Shown here piece after piece: positions 55,229-64,000 of a stretch of 64,000 nucleotides of DNA. Below the pieces are notes generated by a model. That model saw nothing but the letters and a program-made list of their open reading frames with translations, did not search any database and was not told the DNA's origin. The stretch's first letter is position 1; every line of letters begins with the position of its first letter. This DNA is from Myxococcota bacterium (GTDB taxonomy: Bacteria > Myxococcota_A > Bradymonadia > UBA7976 > UBA1532), in NCBI GenBank assembly GCA_963169045.1, contig CAUJDF010000042.1:184711-248710 (forward strand), read 5' to 3'. Both the position numbers and the translations under genes were made by a program.

Positions 55229-56475
55229 TTCCTGCCTCCCTTCTTCTTCTTGCCCGCCTTCGCCGGCGCCGGCTTCGTGCGGCCCTCGGGATCGGCCCGC
55301 TCGATCCAGCTCTCGACGTCGGGATCCCGCGGGTTGAGCTCGAGCACCTTGCGGAAGGCCCGCGCCGCGCCGAGCTTGTCGCCGAGGCGGTACAAGGTCG
55401 CGCCGCGATTATAGAAATCGTCCGCGCCGGCCGACGGCATGCCCGTCGCCATCAGGAACGCCTCCGACGCCTCGTCGTACTTGCCGGCGCGGTAGAGCGT
55501 GACCCCCAGGTTGTGGCGTGCCGGAACGAACTGCGCGTCGAGGTCCATGGCCTTGCGGAAGTACTTCTCCGCCCCCTCGAGGTCGCTCTTCCGGAAGGCG
55601 ACGACACCCTGGTTGAAGTGGAAGAGCGCGTGGTTGGGGCTGAAGACGCGGTGGTTCAGCCCCGCGCGCTCGAGGATGTACTCGGTGGGCTTCGCCACGT
55701 CCCAGGCGGCGGCGATGCCCGGGTTCATGTCCATCGAGCGGTGCAGGCGCAGCCAGTCGGCCGTCTCCTGGATGGTGAAGCCGGCGGTGACCGCGAGGAT
55801 GGCGAAGCGGACCGCATCGCGCGGCAGGCGGCCGCGGATCTGCCCGGCGGCGTCGCGCGACCAGGCCATCCACCGGGCGAGGCTCACGTCCTGGTTGTCG
55901 ACGAAGGTGTCGACGGCGAGCTGGCCGTCCTTGTCCTTGACGTAGCGAGAGACGCGCACGGCGTCCTCGGCCTCGAGGCGCTGGACGGTCCGCAGGACGG
56001 CGATGAGGCCGGGATCGTTCGAGCGCACGGCCTGCAGGGGCGTGCCCTCGGGGGGCGTCGGCTTGTCGGGCCAGATCGGGAGCGCCTCGAGCGCGAGCTC
56101 GGCCTCGGGCTGCTCGAGGACGAAGCGCTGGTTCGGCAGGGCGACGAAGTCGGCGCCGCCCGGGCCGCGGAAGACGATGCCCGCGTCGACCAGCAGCAGG
56201 CGCGGGCCGTCGCCGGGCCGCCGCACCTTGACCTTCAGGGTGTCGGCTTCGTTCGGCCCTTCGGCGTGGGTGCCCATCGCCACGGCGATCACGACCGCGC
56301 GCGCCGGGTCGTCGCCGGGCGGATCGAGCGGGCGGTAGTGCTCCGCGTCGGCCTGACCGCCGAGCGCGACGTCCAGCCGCGTCGACAACCGGTCGACGAG
56401 CGCGTGCAGCCCGCCTTCGGACGCGTGCGCCACGACGGGGAGCAGCGCCGCCAGCAACGCGGTGATCCTTCGCAC
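55225..56475 (-). CDS. Secreted TPR-repeat protein
   Basis: Signal peptide MRRITALLAALLPVVAHAS; HALFHFNQGVVAFRKSDLEGAEKYFRKAMDLDAQFVPARHNLGVTLYRAGKYDEASEAFLMATGMPSAGADDFYNRGATLYRLGDKLGAARAFRKVLELNP. Confidence 0.88.
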   Translation of the reverse strand: MRRITALLAALLPVVAHASEGGLHALVDRLSTRLDVALGGQADAEHYRPLDPPGDDPARAVVIAVAMGTHAEGPNEADTLKVKVRRPGDGPRLLLVDAGIVFRGPGGADFVALPNQRFVLEQPEAELALEALPIWPDKPTPPEGTPLQAVRSNDPGLIAVLRTVQRLEAEDAVRVSRYVKDKDGQLAVDTFVDNQDVSLARWMAWSRDAAGQIRGRLPRDAVRFAILAVTAGFTIQETADWLRLHRSMDMNPGIAAAWDVAKPTEYILERAGLNHRVFSPNHALFHFNQGVVAFRKSDLEGAEKYFRKAMDLDAQFVPARHNLGVTLYRAGKYDEASEAFLMATGMPSAGADDFYNRGATLYRLGDKLGAARAFRKVLELNPRDPDVESWIERADPEGRTKPAPAKAGKKKKGGRK

Positions 56476-56583
56476 CAGGGGCCCTCCGGTCCTGCGGTTC
56501 GCCGATCAATAGCACCGGCCCCCGCCGCCGTGCTTGCAAATTTCCACGCCGCCGATCCTGGACGGCGCCCCGCGCGGCCCGCA

Positions 56584-56589
56584 TAGAAT
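56584..56589 (+). promoter_or_regulatory. Candidate -10 box (TAGAAT) 5 nt before GTG start
   Basis: TAGAAT-GCGCC-GTG. Confidence 0.4.
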
Positions 56590-56594
56590 GCGCC

Positions 56595-57248
56595 GTGCGC
56601 CGCCTCACCCCGCTCTTCCTCCTGCTGCCGGCGTGTTCGTCGAACCGCGCGCCGGTGTTCGCGCCGCCGCCCGGCGATCGCGTGGTCACCGTCGGGCGCC
56701 TCGTCGAGTTCCCGGTGCACGCCATCGACCGCGACGGCGACGCGCTGCGCTACGCGGCCCGGGGGCTGCCCGTCGGCGCCCGCTTCGACGAGACGCGCGA
56801 TCCGCCGGTCTTCTCCTGGGTGCCGGTCGCCTCCGACGGCGCGGCCGCCGGGCGCCCCCACCCCGTCACGTTCGAGGCGAGCGACGACGGCGGCGGCAGC
56901 ACCGAGGCGCGCGTCGTCGTGACCGTCTTCTCGGGACACGCCGACCTGACCTTCACCTCGCCGTCGGCCTACGTGCTCGACCTCGCCGCGCAGCCGACCC
57001 TCGACGTGCTCGTCACCGTCCGCGACGACGACAGCACCCGCGTCGCCTTCGACCTCGTCGAGCAGCCGGAGGGCGCCACCATGGAGGCGCGCCCCAAGGC
57101 CGCGCGCCTCACCTGGACGCCGACGGCGGAGCAGGTCCGGCTGCGGCGCGTGCACGGCTTCATCCTGAACGCGCGCGGCGAGGACGACCCCCCCACGAAG
57201 TTCGTGCAGCAGCGGATCACCGTCGTCGTCGACGGCGATCCGCCATGA
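56595..57248 (+). CDS. Lipoprotein with putative Ig/cadherin-like domains
   Basis: MRRLTPLFLLLPACSSNRAPVFAPPPGDRVVTVGRLVEFPVHAIDRDGDALRYAARGLPVGARFDETRDPPVFSWVP. Confidence 0.75.
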   Translation: MRRLTPLFLLLPACSSNRAPVFAPPPGDRVVTVGRLVEFPVHAIDRDGDALRYAARGLPVGARFDETRDPPVFSWVPVASDGAAAGRPHPVTFEASDDGGGSTEARVVVTVFSGHADLTFTSPSAYVLDLAAQPTLDVLVTVRDDDSTRVAFDLVEQPEGATMEARPKAARLTWTPTAEQVRLRRVHGFILNARGEDDPPTKFVQQRITVVVDGDPP

Positions 57249-57258
57249 AGGGCCGCAT

Positions 57259-57288
57259 TTGAAGCGAATTCCGCGGCTTCCGTATGCT
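57259..57288 (+). promoter_or_regulatory. Candidate sigma-A promoter ending 6 nt before GTG 57295
   Basis: TTGAAG (57259-57264) - N18 - TATGCT (57283-57288). Confidence 0.5.
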
Positions 57289-57294
57289 TCGCGC

Positions 57295-59883
57295 GTGCTT
57301 CGTCCCCTCTTCATCGCGGCGCTGCTCGCGCTGGTGGCCTGCAACGACGCGCCGAGCGACGACGCCGACGACGCCGACGCGCCGGCGGACGCGGCGCCCG
57401 ACGTCTCGCTGCCCGATGTCTCGCCGCCCGAGGCCGACGCCGCCGCGAGGGACGCCGTGCCGCCCGATGCCGCCCCGGTCGCCCGCTGCGCCGCCGATCC
57501 CGACTGCCCCGAGGGCACCTGGTGCGACGAGGCGGGCCAGTGCCGGCCCGGCGCGACCGCGCTCTTCGTCGACCCGCCGAACGACGGCGTCACCCGGGCC
57601 GCCGCCGCCAGCTTCGACATCGCGCCGGCCTACCTCGAGCGCTGGACCGAGCGCGCCGGTCCCGAGTGTCCGGGCAACGTGCGCGGCCGCTTCGACGGCC
57701 GCGTCGACGTGCCCTCGCCCGCCGATCCGTGCGCCGACGGCTTCGAGGACGCCGACGGCGACGGGCACTTCGACGGCGTCTGGATGGGCGGCGGCGAGCT
57801 GGATCGCCCGGCGATGGGCGTCGACAACACCAACCCACCGGCCGGGCGCGTGCTCGTCTTCGTCCGCGACGACCTGCCCTACGTGCTCGTCACGCTCGAC
57901 GTCCACGCCATCGACCTGCCGCGCGCCCGCGACCTGGCGCGACACCTGCGCCTGCGCCTCGCCCTGCCCGAGGCGCGCGTCGCCGTCCACGCGACGGGCA
58001 ATCGCAACGGTCCCGACGCGGTCGGCGTCTTCGGACCGTCGCTGCTCGCCGCCGGCGGCCCCGCCGCCGAGGGCCTCCGCCAGCGCGGCCGCCGCGCCCT
58101 GGGCCTGCTGGCCAGCGTGCCCATCGCCAGTGGCGTCGCCGAGCCGTGGTGGGCGGAGACCCGGCGCCGCTGCGAGGCGGCCATCCGCCAGGCCGGCCAC
58201 CGTCTCGCGCCGGTGACCGTGCGCGCCGGCACCGTCGAGCTGCCGCTCGAGCCGGACGCGCCGGCCGACGTCGGCGCGGCGCTGCCCGACGCCGACGGGG
58301 ACGGCATCCTCAACGACGACCGCGATCTCGCGGCGTGGCGCGGGCGACCATGGCGCTTCTCGCGCGACCTGCGCCTGCCGCAGCAGCGCGACCGCCTGCT
58401 GCGCGTCGTCGCGCTGGACGCGGCGGCGGGCGGCGCGCCGGTGGCGGTGCTCGCGGGCTGGGGCGCGGTCCCGGCGACGCAGCCCGCCGCCGAGCCGATG
58501 CTCGGCGCCGACTTCCCCGGCGAGGTGCGCCGGCGGCTCGAGGCGGCCCTGCCGGGCGGCGTCGCGCTGTGGCTCGGCAGCGCGGCCGACGAAGGCGTGA
58601 TCGCCGATGAGTCCGTCTTCGTGCCCGAGGTGGACGCCGACGGGCGGCCCGTCGACGCGATGGGCGCTCCGGTCGACGACGTCGGCCAGGCCGCCCCCGC
58701 CCTCCAACGGACGCGCGCGCTCGGCGCGTACCTCGCGGCGCGGGCGCTCGACGCCCTCGACGACGTCGCGCCCGAGCCGGCGACCCTCGGCGTCGTCGGC
58801 CGCTTCGCCTGGGTCCCGCTCACGAACCCGCGGTTCGGCATCGCCGCGCGCCTCGGCATCCTGCGGCCGCTCGGCGACTGGCTCGCCGGCCGGGCCACGA
58901 CGCAGGCCTGGTCGAGCGGCACCGCGACGCCGGCGTGCGGCGGGCTCGGCTGCCTGCGCTACCGCCTCGACCGCGTCGACCTCGGCCCGATCACGCTGCT
59001 GACGACGCCGGGCGCGCTCGACGACGGCTACGTGCGCGGGCGCCCGCAGTCGAGCCTCCCCCTCGGCGACGCCCGCAACCTCGCCGATCTCGACGCCGAC
59101 GGCGTGCCGGACGCCGAGGACGCCGAGATCAAGGTCGACGCGAAGAGCCTGGGGCGCGAGATGCCCATCGTGCTGCCCGCGCCGATGAACCCGCAGCGTT
59201 TCGAGGCGATCGAAGGCCTCGCGCGGCCGCGCGTGTGGGTCGTCGGTCGGACGAACGGCGGCGTCGGCGGCCAGCGCCCGCGCGCCGAGGATGTCAACGT
59301 CTTCGAGGGCCAGCTCGACGCGCTCGCCGAGTTCGCCGCCCTCGAGGCCAACGGTGACCTCGACCTGTGCCGGGCGGGGTGGCCGTGCGACGGCGGCTTT
59401 GCGCTGGACCAGCTCGTCGCCGCGTCGCGCGACGCCCAGCCCGCTCGCCTCGCCGACATCCGCGGCGCCCACGAGCTCTGGCTGATGGGCGAGGCGGCGC
59501 CCGCGCCGGCGACGACCGGTCCCTGGCGCGTGGAGGCGCCCGACGGCACGGTCCGCGCGATGGGCGACAGCCTCGAGCTCGGCCCCGGCCAGAGCGCGTT
59601 CGATCTCGAGACCGACTTCGCCGACGTCGGCGTGGCCGCCGGTGACCGGCTGTGGGTCACCGTCGGCGAGGCCGAGGAGGCCACGTACACCGTGGGCGGG
59701 ATCGTGCCGGTCGTCCTCGCCGAGCACCCGAACCGCGGCGACGCCTGGACGGCCTCCGCCAGCGGCGGCGGCGACCTCGTCTACAACACCGCCTGCGAGC
59801 TGCTGCACGCCGGCGCCTGCCCGTCGCGGCGCCCCGTCCCCCAGGGCGAGGATCCGAACCAGGTCCTGCAGCGGACGCCCTGA
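57295..59883 (+). CDS. Large lipoprotein, weakly neutral-ceramidase-like
   Basis: VLRPLFIAALLALVACNDAPSDDADDADAPADAAPDVSLPD; RVLVFVRDDLPYVLVTLDVHAIDLPRARDLARHLR ... HATGNRNGPDAVGVFG. The ORF-track start (57259, TTG) overlaps the promoter. Confidence 0.65.
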   Translation: MLRPLFIAALLALVACNDAPSDDADDADAPADAAPDVSLPDVSPPEADAAARDAVPPDAAPVARCAADPDCPEGTWCDEAGQCRPGATALFVDPPNDGVTRAAAASFDIAPAYLERWTERAGPECPGNVRGRFDGRVDVPSPADPCADGFEDADGDGHFDGVWMGGGELDRPAMGVDNTNPPAGRVLVFVRDDLPYVLVTLDVHAIDLPRARDLARHLRLRLALPEARVAVHATGNRNGPDAVGVFGPSLLAAGGPAAEGLRQRGRRALGLLASVPIASGVAEPWWAETRRRCEAAIRQAGHRLAPVTVRAGTVELPLEPDAPADVGAALPDADGDGILNDDRDLAAWRGRPWRFSRDLRLPQQRDRLLRVVALDAAAGGAPVAVLAGWGAVPATQPAAEPMLGADFPGEVRRRLEAALPGGVALWLGSAADEGVIADESVFVPEVDADGRPVDAMGAPVDDVGQAAPALQRTRALGAYLAARALDALDDVAPEPATLGVVGRFAWVPLTNPRFGIAARLGILRPLGDWLAGRATTQAWSSGTATPACGGLGCLRYRLDRVDLGPITLLTTPGALDDGYVRGRPQSSLPLGDARNLADLDADGVPDAEDAEIKVDAKSLGREMPIVLPAPMNPQRFEAIEGLARPRVWVVGRTNGGVGGQRPRAEDVNVFEGQLDALAEFAALEANGDLDLCRAGWPCDGGFALDQLVAASRDAQPARLADIRGAHELWLMGEAAPAPATTGPWRVEAPDGTVRAMGDSLELGPGQSAFDLETDFADVGVAAGDRLWVTVGEAEEATYTVGGIVPVVLAEHPNRGDAWTASASGGGDLVYNTACELLHAGACPSRRPVPQGEDPNQVLQRTP

Positions 59884-59916
59884 CCCGGACAGTTTGCGCG
59901 CCTCCCGGGCACCGTC

Positions 59917-59922
59917 TATCGT
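59917..59922 (+). promoter_or_regulatory. Candidate -10 box of TTGCGC-N17-TATCGT promoter, 7 nt before ATG 59930
   Basis: TTGCGC (59894-59899), 17-nt spacer, TATCGT (59917-59922), then CGCCAAC-ATG. Confidence 0.5.
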
Positions 59923-59929
59923 CGCCAAC

Positions 59930-60271
59930 ATGGCGAAGCCAAAGAAGAAGAAGGTCTCCGCCGCGAAGAAGGCGGCCCCCGCGCGCAAGGGCGGCGCGAA
60001 GAATCCGCTCAAGGGCATGCTGATCGGCGCGGCCATCTTCGTGGCGATCGCGGCGTTCTTCATGCTGCGCGTGGGTGGCGCCACGCCGTTCGACCACCTG
60101 CGACGCGCTCTCGGCGGCGACGAGCCCGCCGCGACCGGGACGGGCGCCTCGGCCACGCCGCCGAAGCGGCCCGCGGTGGCGAAGGACGCGGCGAAGGCGG
60201 CGCCCATGGAGCAGCTCACCGCCCAGGACCAGGCCGACCTGACGAAGCTCATCGAGCAGCGCACGAAATGA
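59930..60271 (+). CDS. Lys/Ala-rich single-TM protein
   Basis: MAKPKKKKVSAAKKAAPARKGGAKNPLKGMLIGAAIFVAIAAFFMLRVGG. Confidence 0.7.
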   Translation: MAKPKKKKVSAAKKAAPARKGGAKNPLKGMLIGAAIFVAIAAFFMLRVGGATPFDHLRRALGGDEPAATGTGASATPPKRPAVAKDAAKAAPMEQLTAQDQADLTKLIEQRTK

Positions 60272-60645
60272 TCCGCGGGGCGCTCATCGGGGCGCTCGCC
60301 GTGGCCGCGCTCCTCGCCGTCACCCTGCTCGGCCGCCACTTCGACGCCCGCGACGTCGAGCGCGCGGTGGACATCGCGCGCGCCCACCAGTACGGCCCGA
60401 CGACCCGCGCCCGCGTCGACGCGTGGCTCGTCGCCGAGCAACTCGGCGAGCGCGCCGCCTGGACGGCCGAGATGGAGGACGCCCTCCGCGGCCGCGTCGT
60501 GGTCACGCTGACCGTGCGCGACGGGGAGGGCCCGCCGGTGGTCCGTCAGTGGAGGGTGGAGGTGCCGACGCGCGCGGTCGAGCCGCTCGACGAGCCGACG
60601 CGCGCCTTCACCGAGCAGCTGGCGCTCTGGGCGCGGGAGCCCTGA
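60268..60645 (+). CDS. Single-TM protein of unknown function
   Basis: MIRGALIGALAVAALLAVTLLGRHFDARDVERAVDIARAHQYGPTTRARVDAWLVAEQLGERAAW; ATGA overlap. Confidence 0.7.
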   Translation: MIRGALIGALAVAALLAVTLLGRHFDARDVERAVDIARAHQYGPTTRARVDAWLVAEQLGERAAWTAEMEDALRGRVVVTLTVRDGEGPPVVRQWRVEVPTRAVEPLDEPTRAFTEQLALWAREP

Positions 60646-60721
60646 CCGGCCCCCGCCGGTCCGCCGCGGAATGGCGCCGGCGGCGGCCGCTGTTGGCCGT
60701 CACGAGACGTTCGGGGGACCC

Positions 60722-62116
60722 ATGCGGACGAGACATCTGTCGACCCTGGCCCTGCTCCTCGCGACGACGGGCACCGCCGCCGCGCAACAGAAGTACTGGA
60801 CGGACGGGGTGATCGACACCGGTGTGAACGAGAACACGCCGGTCACCTACGGCGCCTTCAGCAAGCTGACGAAGCAGGCGGCGCCGGCGGTGGTGTCGAT
60901 CGAGACCGAGACGGCGCAATCGATGGGCGGCCTGCTCGGACACCCCTTCCTGCCGCCGATGGTGGCGCGCGGCGCCGGCTCCGGGTTCATCATCCGCAGC
61001 GACGGCTACATCCTCAGCAACAACCACGTGGTCGAGAACGCGCGCACCGTGAAGGTGCACCTGCTCGACGGCCGGAAGTTCACCGCCGAGGTCATCGGCA
61101 GCGATCCGGCGACCGACGTCTCGGTGCTGAAGATCGACGCCGGCGGGAAGCCGCTGCCCACCGTGCCGCTCGGCGACAGCGACGCGGTGCAGATCGCCGA
61201 GTGGGTCATCGCCATCGGCAACCCGCTCGGCCTGTCGCACACGGTCACCGCCGGCATCGTGAGCGCGAAGGGACGCCGGGAGGTCCAGCCCGACGGCCGA
61301 CTGCGCTACCGCGACTTCATCCAGACCGACGCGAGCATCAACCCCGGCAACAGCGGCGGCCCGCTCTTCAACCTGCGCGGCCAGGTGGTCGGCGTGAACA
61401 CCGCGGTCAGCGCCGAGGGCCAGGGCATCGGGTTCGCCATCCCGATCAACATGGTGAAGACGGTGCTGCCCTCGCTCATCGAGCGCGGCCGGGTGGAGCG
61501 GTCCTGGCTCGGCGTGCAGATCCAGCAGGTCGACGACGACCTCGCGAAGGCGCTGCGCCTCGACCACCCGCGCGGCGCGCTCGTGGCCGCGCTCGTCCCG
61601 GACGGCCCCGCGGCGCGCGCCGGCCTGCAGCGGGGCGACGTGATCGTGAACTTCGACGGGCAGCGCATCGAGAGCCACGACGATCTGCCGTGGCTCGCCA
61701 GCATCGCGGGCATCGGCCGGACGGTGGACGTCGGCGTGCTGCGCGAGGGCGCGACGCGCACCGTGAAGGTGAAGCTCGAGTCGATGCCCGACCCCTCCGC
61801 GCCGGCGCGACGCCTCCAGGGACGCCGCAGCGGGGGCGCGTCCTCGACGGTCGGCCTGACGCTCGAGACGCTCGCCGAAGACAGCGCGCGGCTTGCCGGG
61901 CTCGACGGCGGCGCGACGATCACCCGCGTCGATCCGGGCAGCCCCGCCGCCGCCGTCGGCCTGCGCCGCGGAGACATCGTCGTCGAGGTGGACGGCGCGC
62001 CGGTGGCCCGCGCCGACGAGGTCGCCCGCCGTCTCGACGCCGTGAAGAAGGGCGAAGTCATCCGTCTCCTGGTGCTCCGGGGAGAGACGCGCTCCCATGT
62101 CGCATTCCGGCGTTGA
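60722..62116 (+). CDS. DegP/HtrA-type serine protease with two PDZ domains
   Basis: Signal peptide; [22 protein letters not shown] (His), [12 protein letters not shown] (Asp), [27 protein letters not shown] (Ser); [25 protein letters not shown] and [22 protein letters not shown]. Confidence 0.96.
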   Translation: MRTRHLSTLALLLATTGTAAAQQKYWTDGVIDTGVNENTPVTYGAFSKLTKQAAPAVVSIETETAQSMGGLLGHPFLPPMVARGAGSGFIIRSDGYILSNNHVVENARTVKVHLLDGRKFTAEVIGSDPATDVSVLKIDAGGKPLPTVPLGDSDAVQIAEWVIAIGNPLGLSHTVTAGIVSAKGRREVQPDGRLRYRDFIQTDASINPGNSGGPLFNLRGQVVGVNTAVSAEGQGIGFAIPINMVKTVLPSLIERGRVERSWLGVQIQQVDDDLAKALRLDHPRGALVAALVPDGPAARAGLQRGDVIVNFDGQRIESHDDLPWLASIAGIGRTVDVGVLREGATRTVKVKLESMPDPSAPARRLQGRRSGGASSTVGLTLETLAEDSARLAGLDGGATITRVDPGSPAAAVGLRRGDIVVEVDGAPVARADEVARRLDAVKKGEVIRLLVLRGETRSHVAFRR

Positions 62117-62135
62117 CGAGACGCCTCGTTCCACT

Positions 62136-62164
62136 TTGCCTGAACACAATTGATCGGTTAGTTT
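62136..62164 (+). promoter_or_regulatory. Candidate sigma-A promoter of OmpA gene
   Basis: TTGCCT (62136-62141) - N17 - TAGTTT (62159-62164) in a locally AT-rich stretch. Confidence 0.45.
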
Positions 62165-62216
62165 CGGCGCCGAGTCGGTCCCGACCCGACAGCGGGAATC
62201 GAGGAGGAGCCAGATC

Positions 62217-64000
<1,784 letters not shown>

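Noticed and set aside
57217-60441. 1074-aa minus-strand ORF
   Set aside because: Antisense to the lipoprotein at 57295 and neighbours; no domains.

Overview
64 kb of high-GC, gene-dense DNA, probably from a Myxococcota / delta-proteobacterial-type chromosome. The inference rests on GC content, many Asp/Ala-rich lipoproteins, MopE-like Asp-rich motifs and a fruiting/spore-type CgeB glycosyltransferase cluster; no taxonomic marker was checked. I support about 55 genes. Main blocks: (i) a PAS/GAF histidine kinase cut by the left edge; (ii) a GT4 + three tandem CgeB-like glycosyltransferases preceded by a collapsed 33-codon epimerase remnant; (iii) a KaiC-like ATPase overlapping a hybrid histidine kinase; (iv) a DGPF/YCII protein + ECF42-type sigma factor with a matching candidate promoter; (v) a complete Alternative Complex III (ActA-F) + caa3 oxidase (Cox II, I, III, IV) operon; (vi) a clan-CD (legumain/caspase-like) peptidase-PDZ-thioredoxin fusion directly upstream of it; (vii) a sigma-54 activator divergent from an AhpC-AhpD-Dps cassette, with three inverted-repeat sites and a -24/-12 promoter visible between them; (viii) a 1207-aa Cys-rich repeat lipoprotein; (ix) an Opp/Dpp ABC transporter; (x) a tightly overlapping six-gene set EVE - DUF3348-like - MotA/ZorA-like with long coiled coil - MotB/ZorB-like OmpA - DUF2894-like - DUF2400/TIGR02757 (Fe-S DNA glycosylase-like), my best candidate for an undescribed system; (xi) several lipoproteins, an HtrA/DegP protease and a TSP3-OmpA porin cut by the right edge. 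Many long ORFs in the supplied track are antisense artefacts of GC-rich codon usage and were rejected. All calls come from reading the sequence and recalling families; no searches were run.
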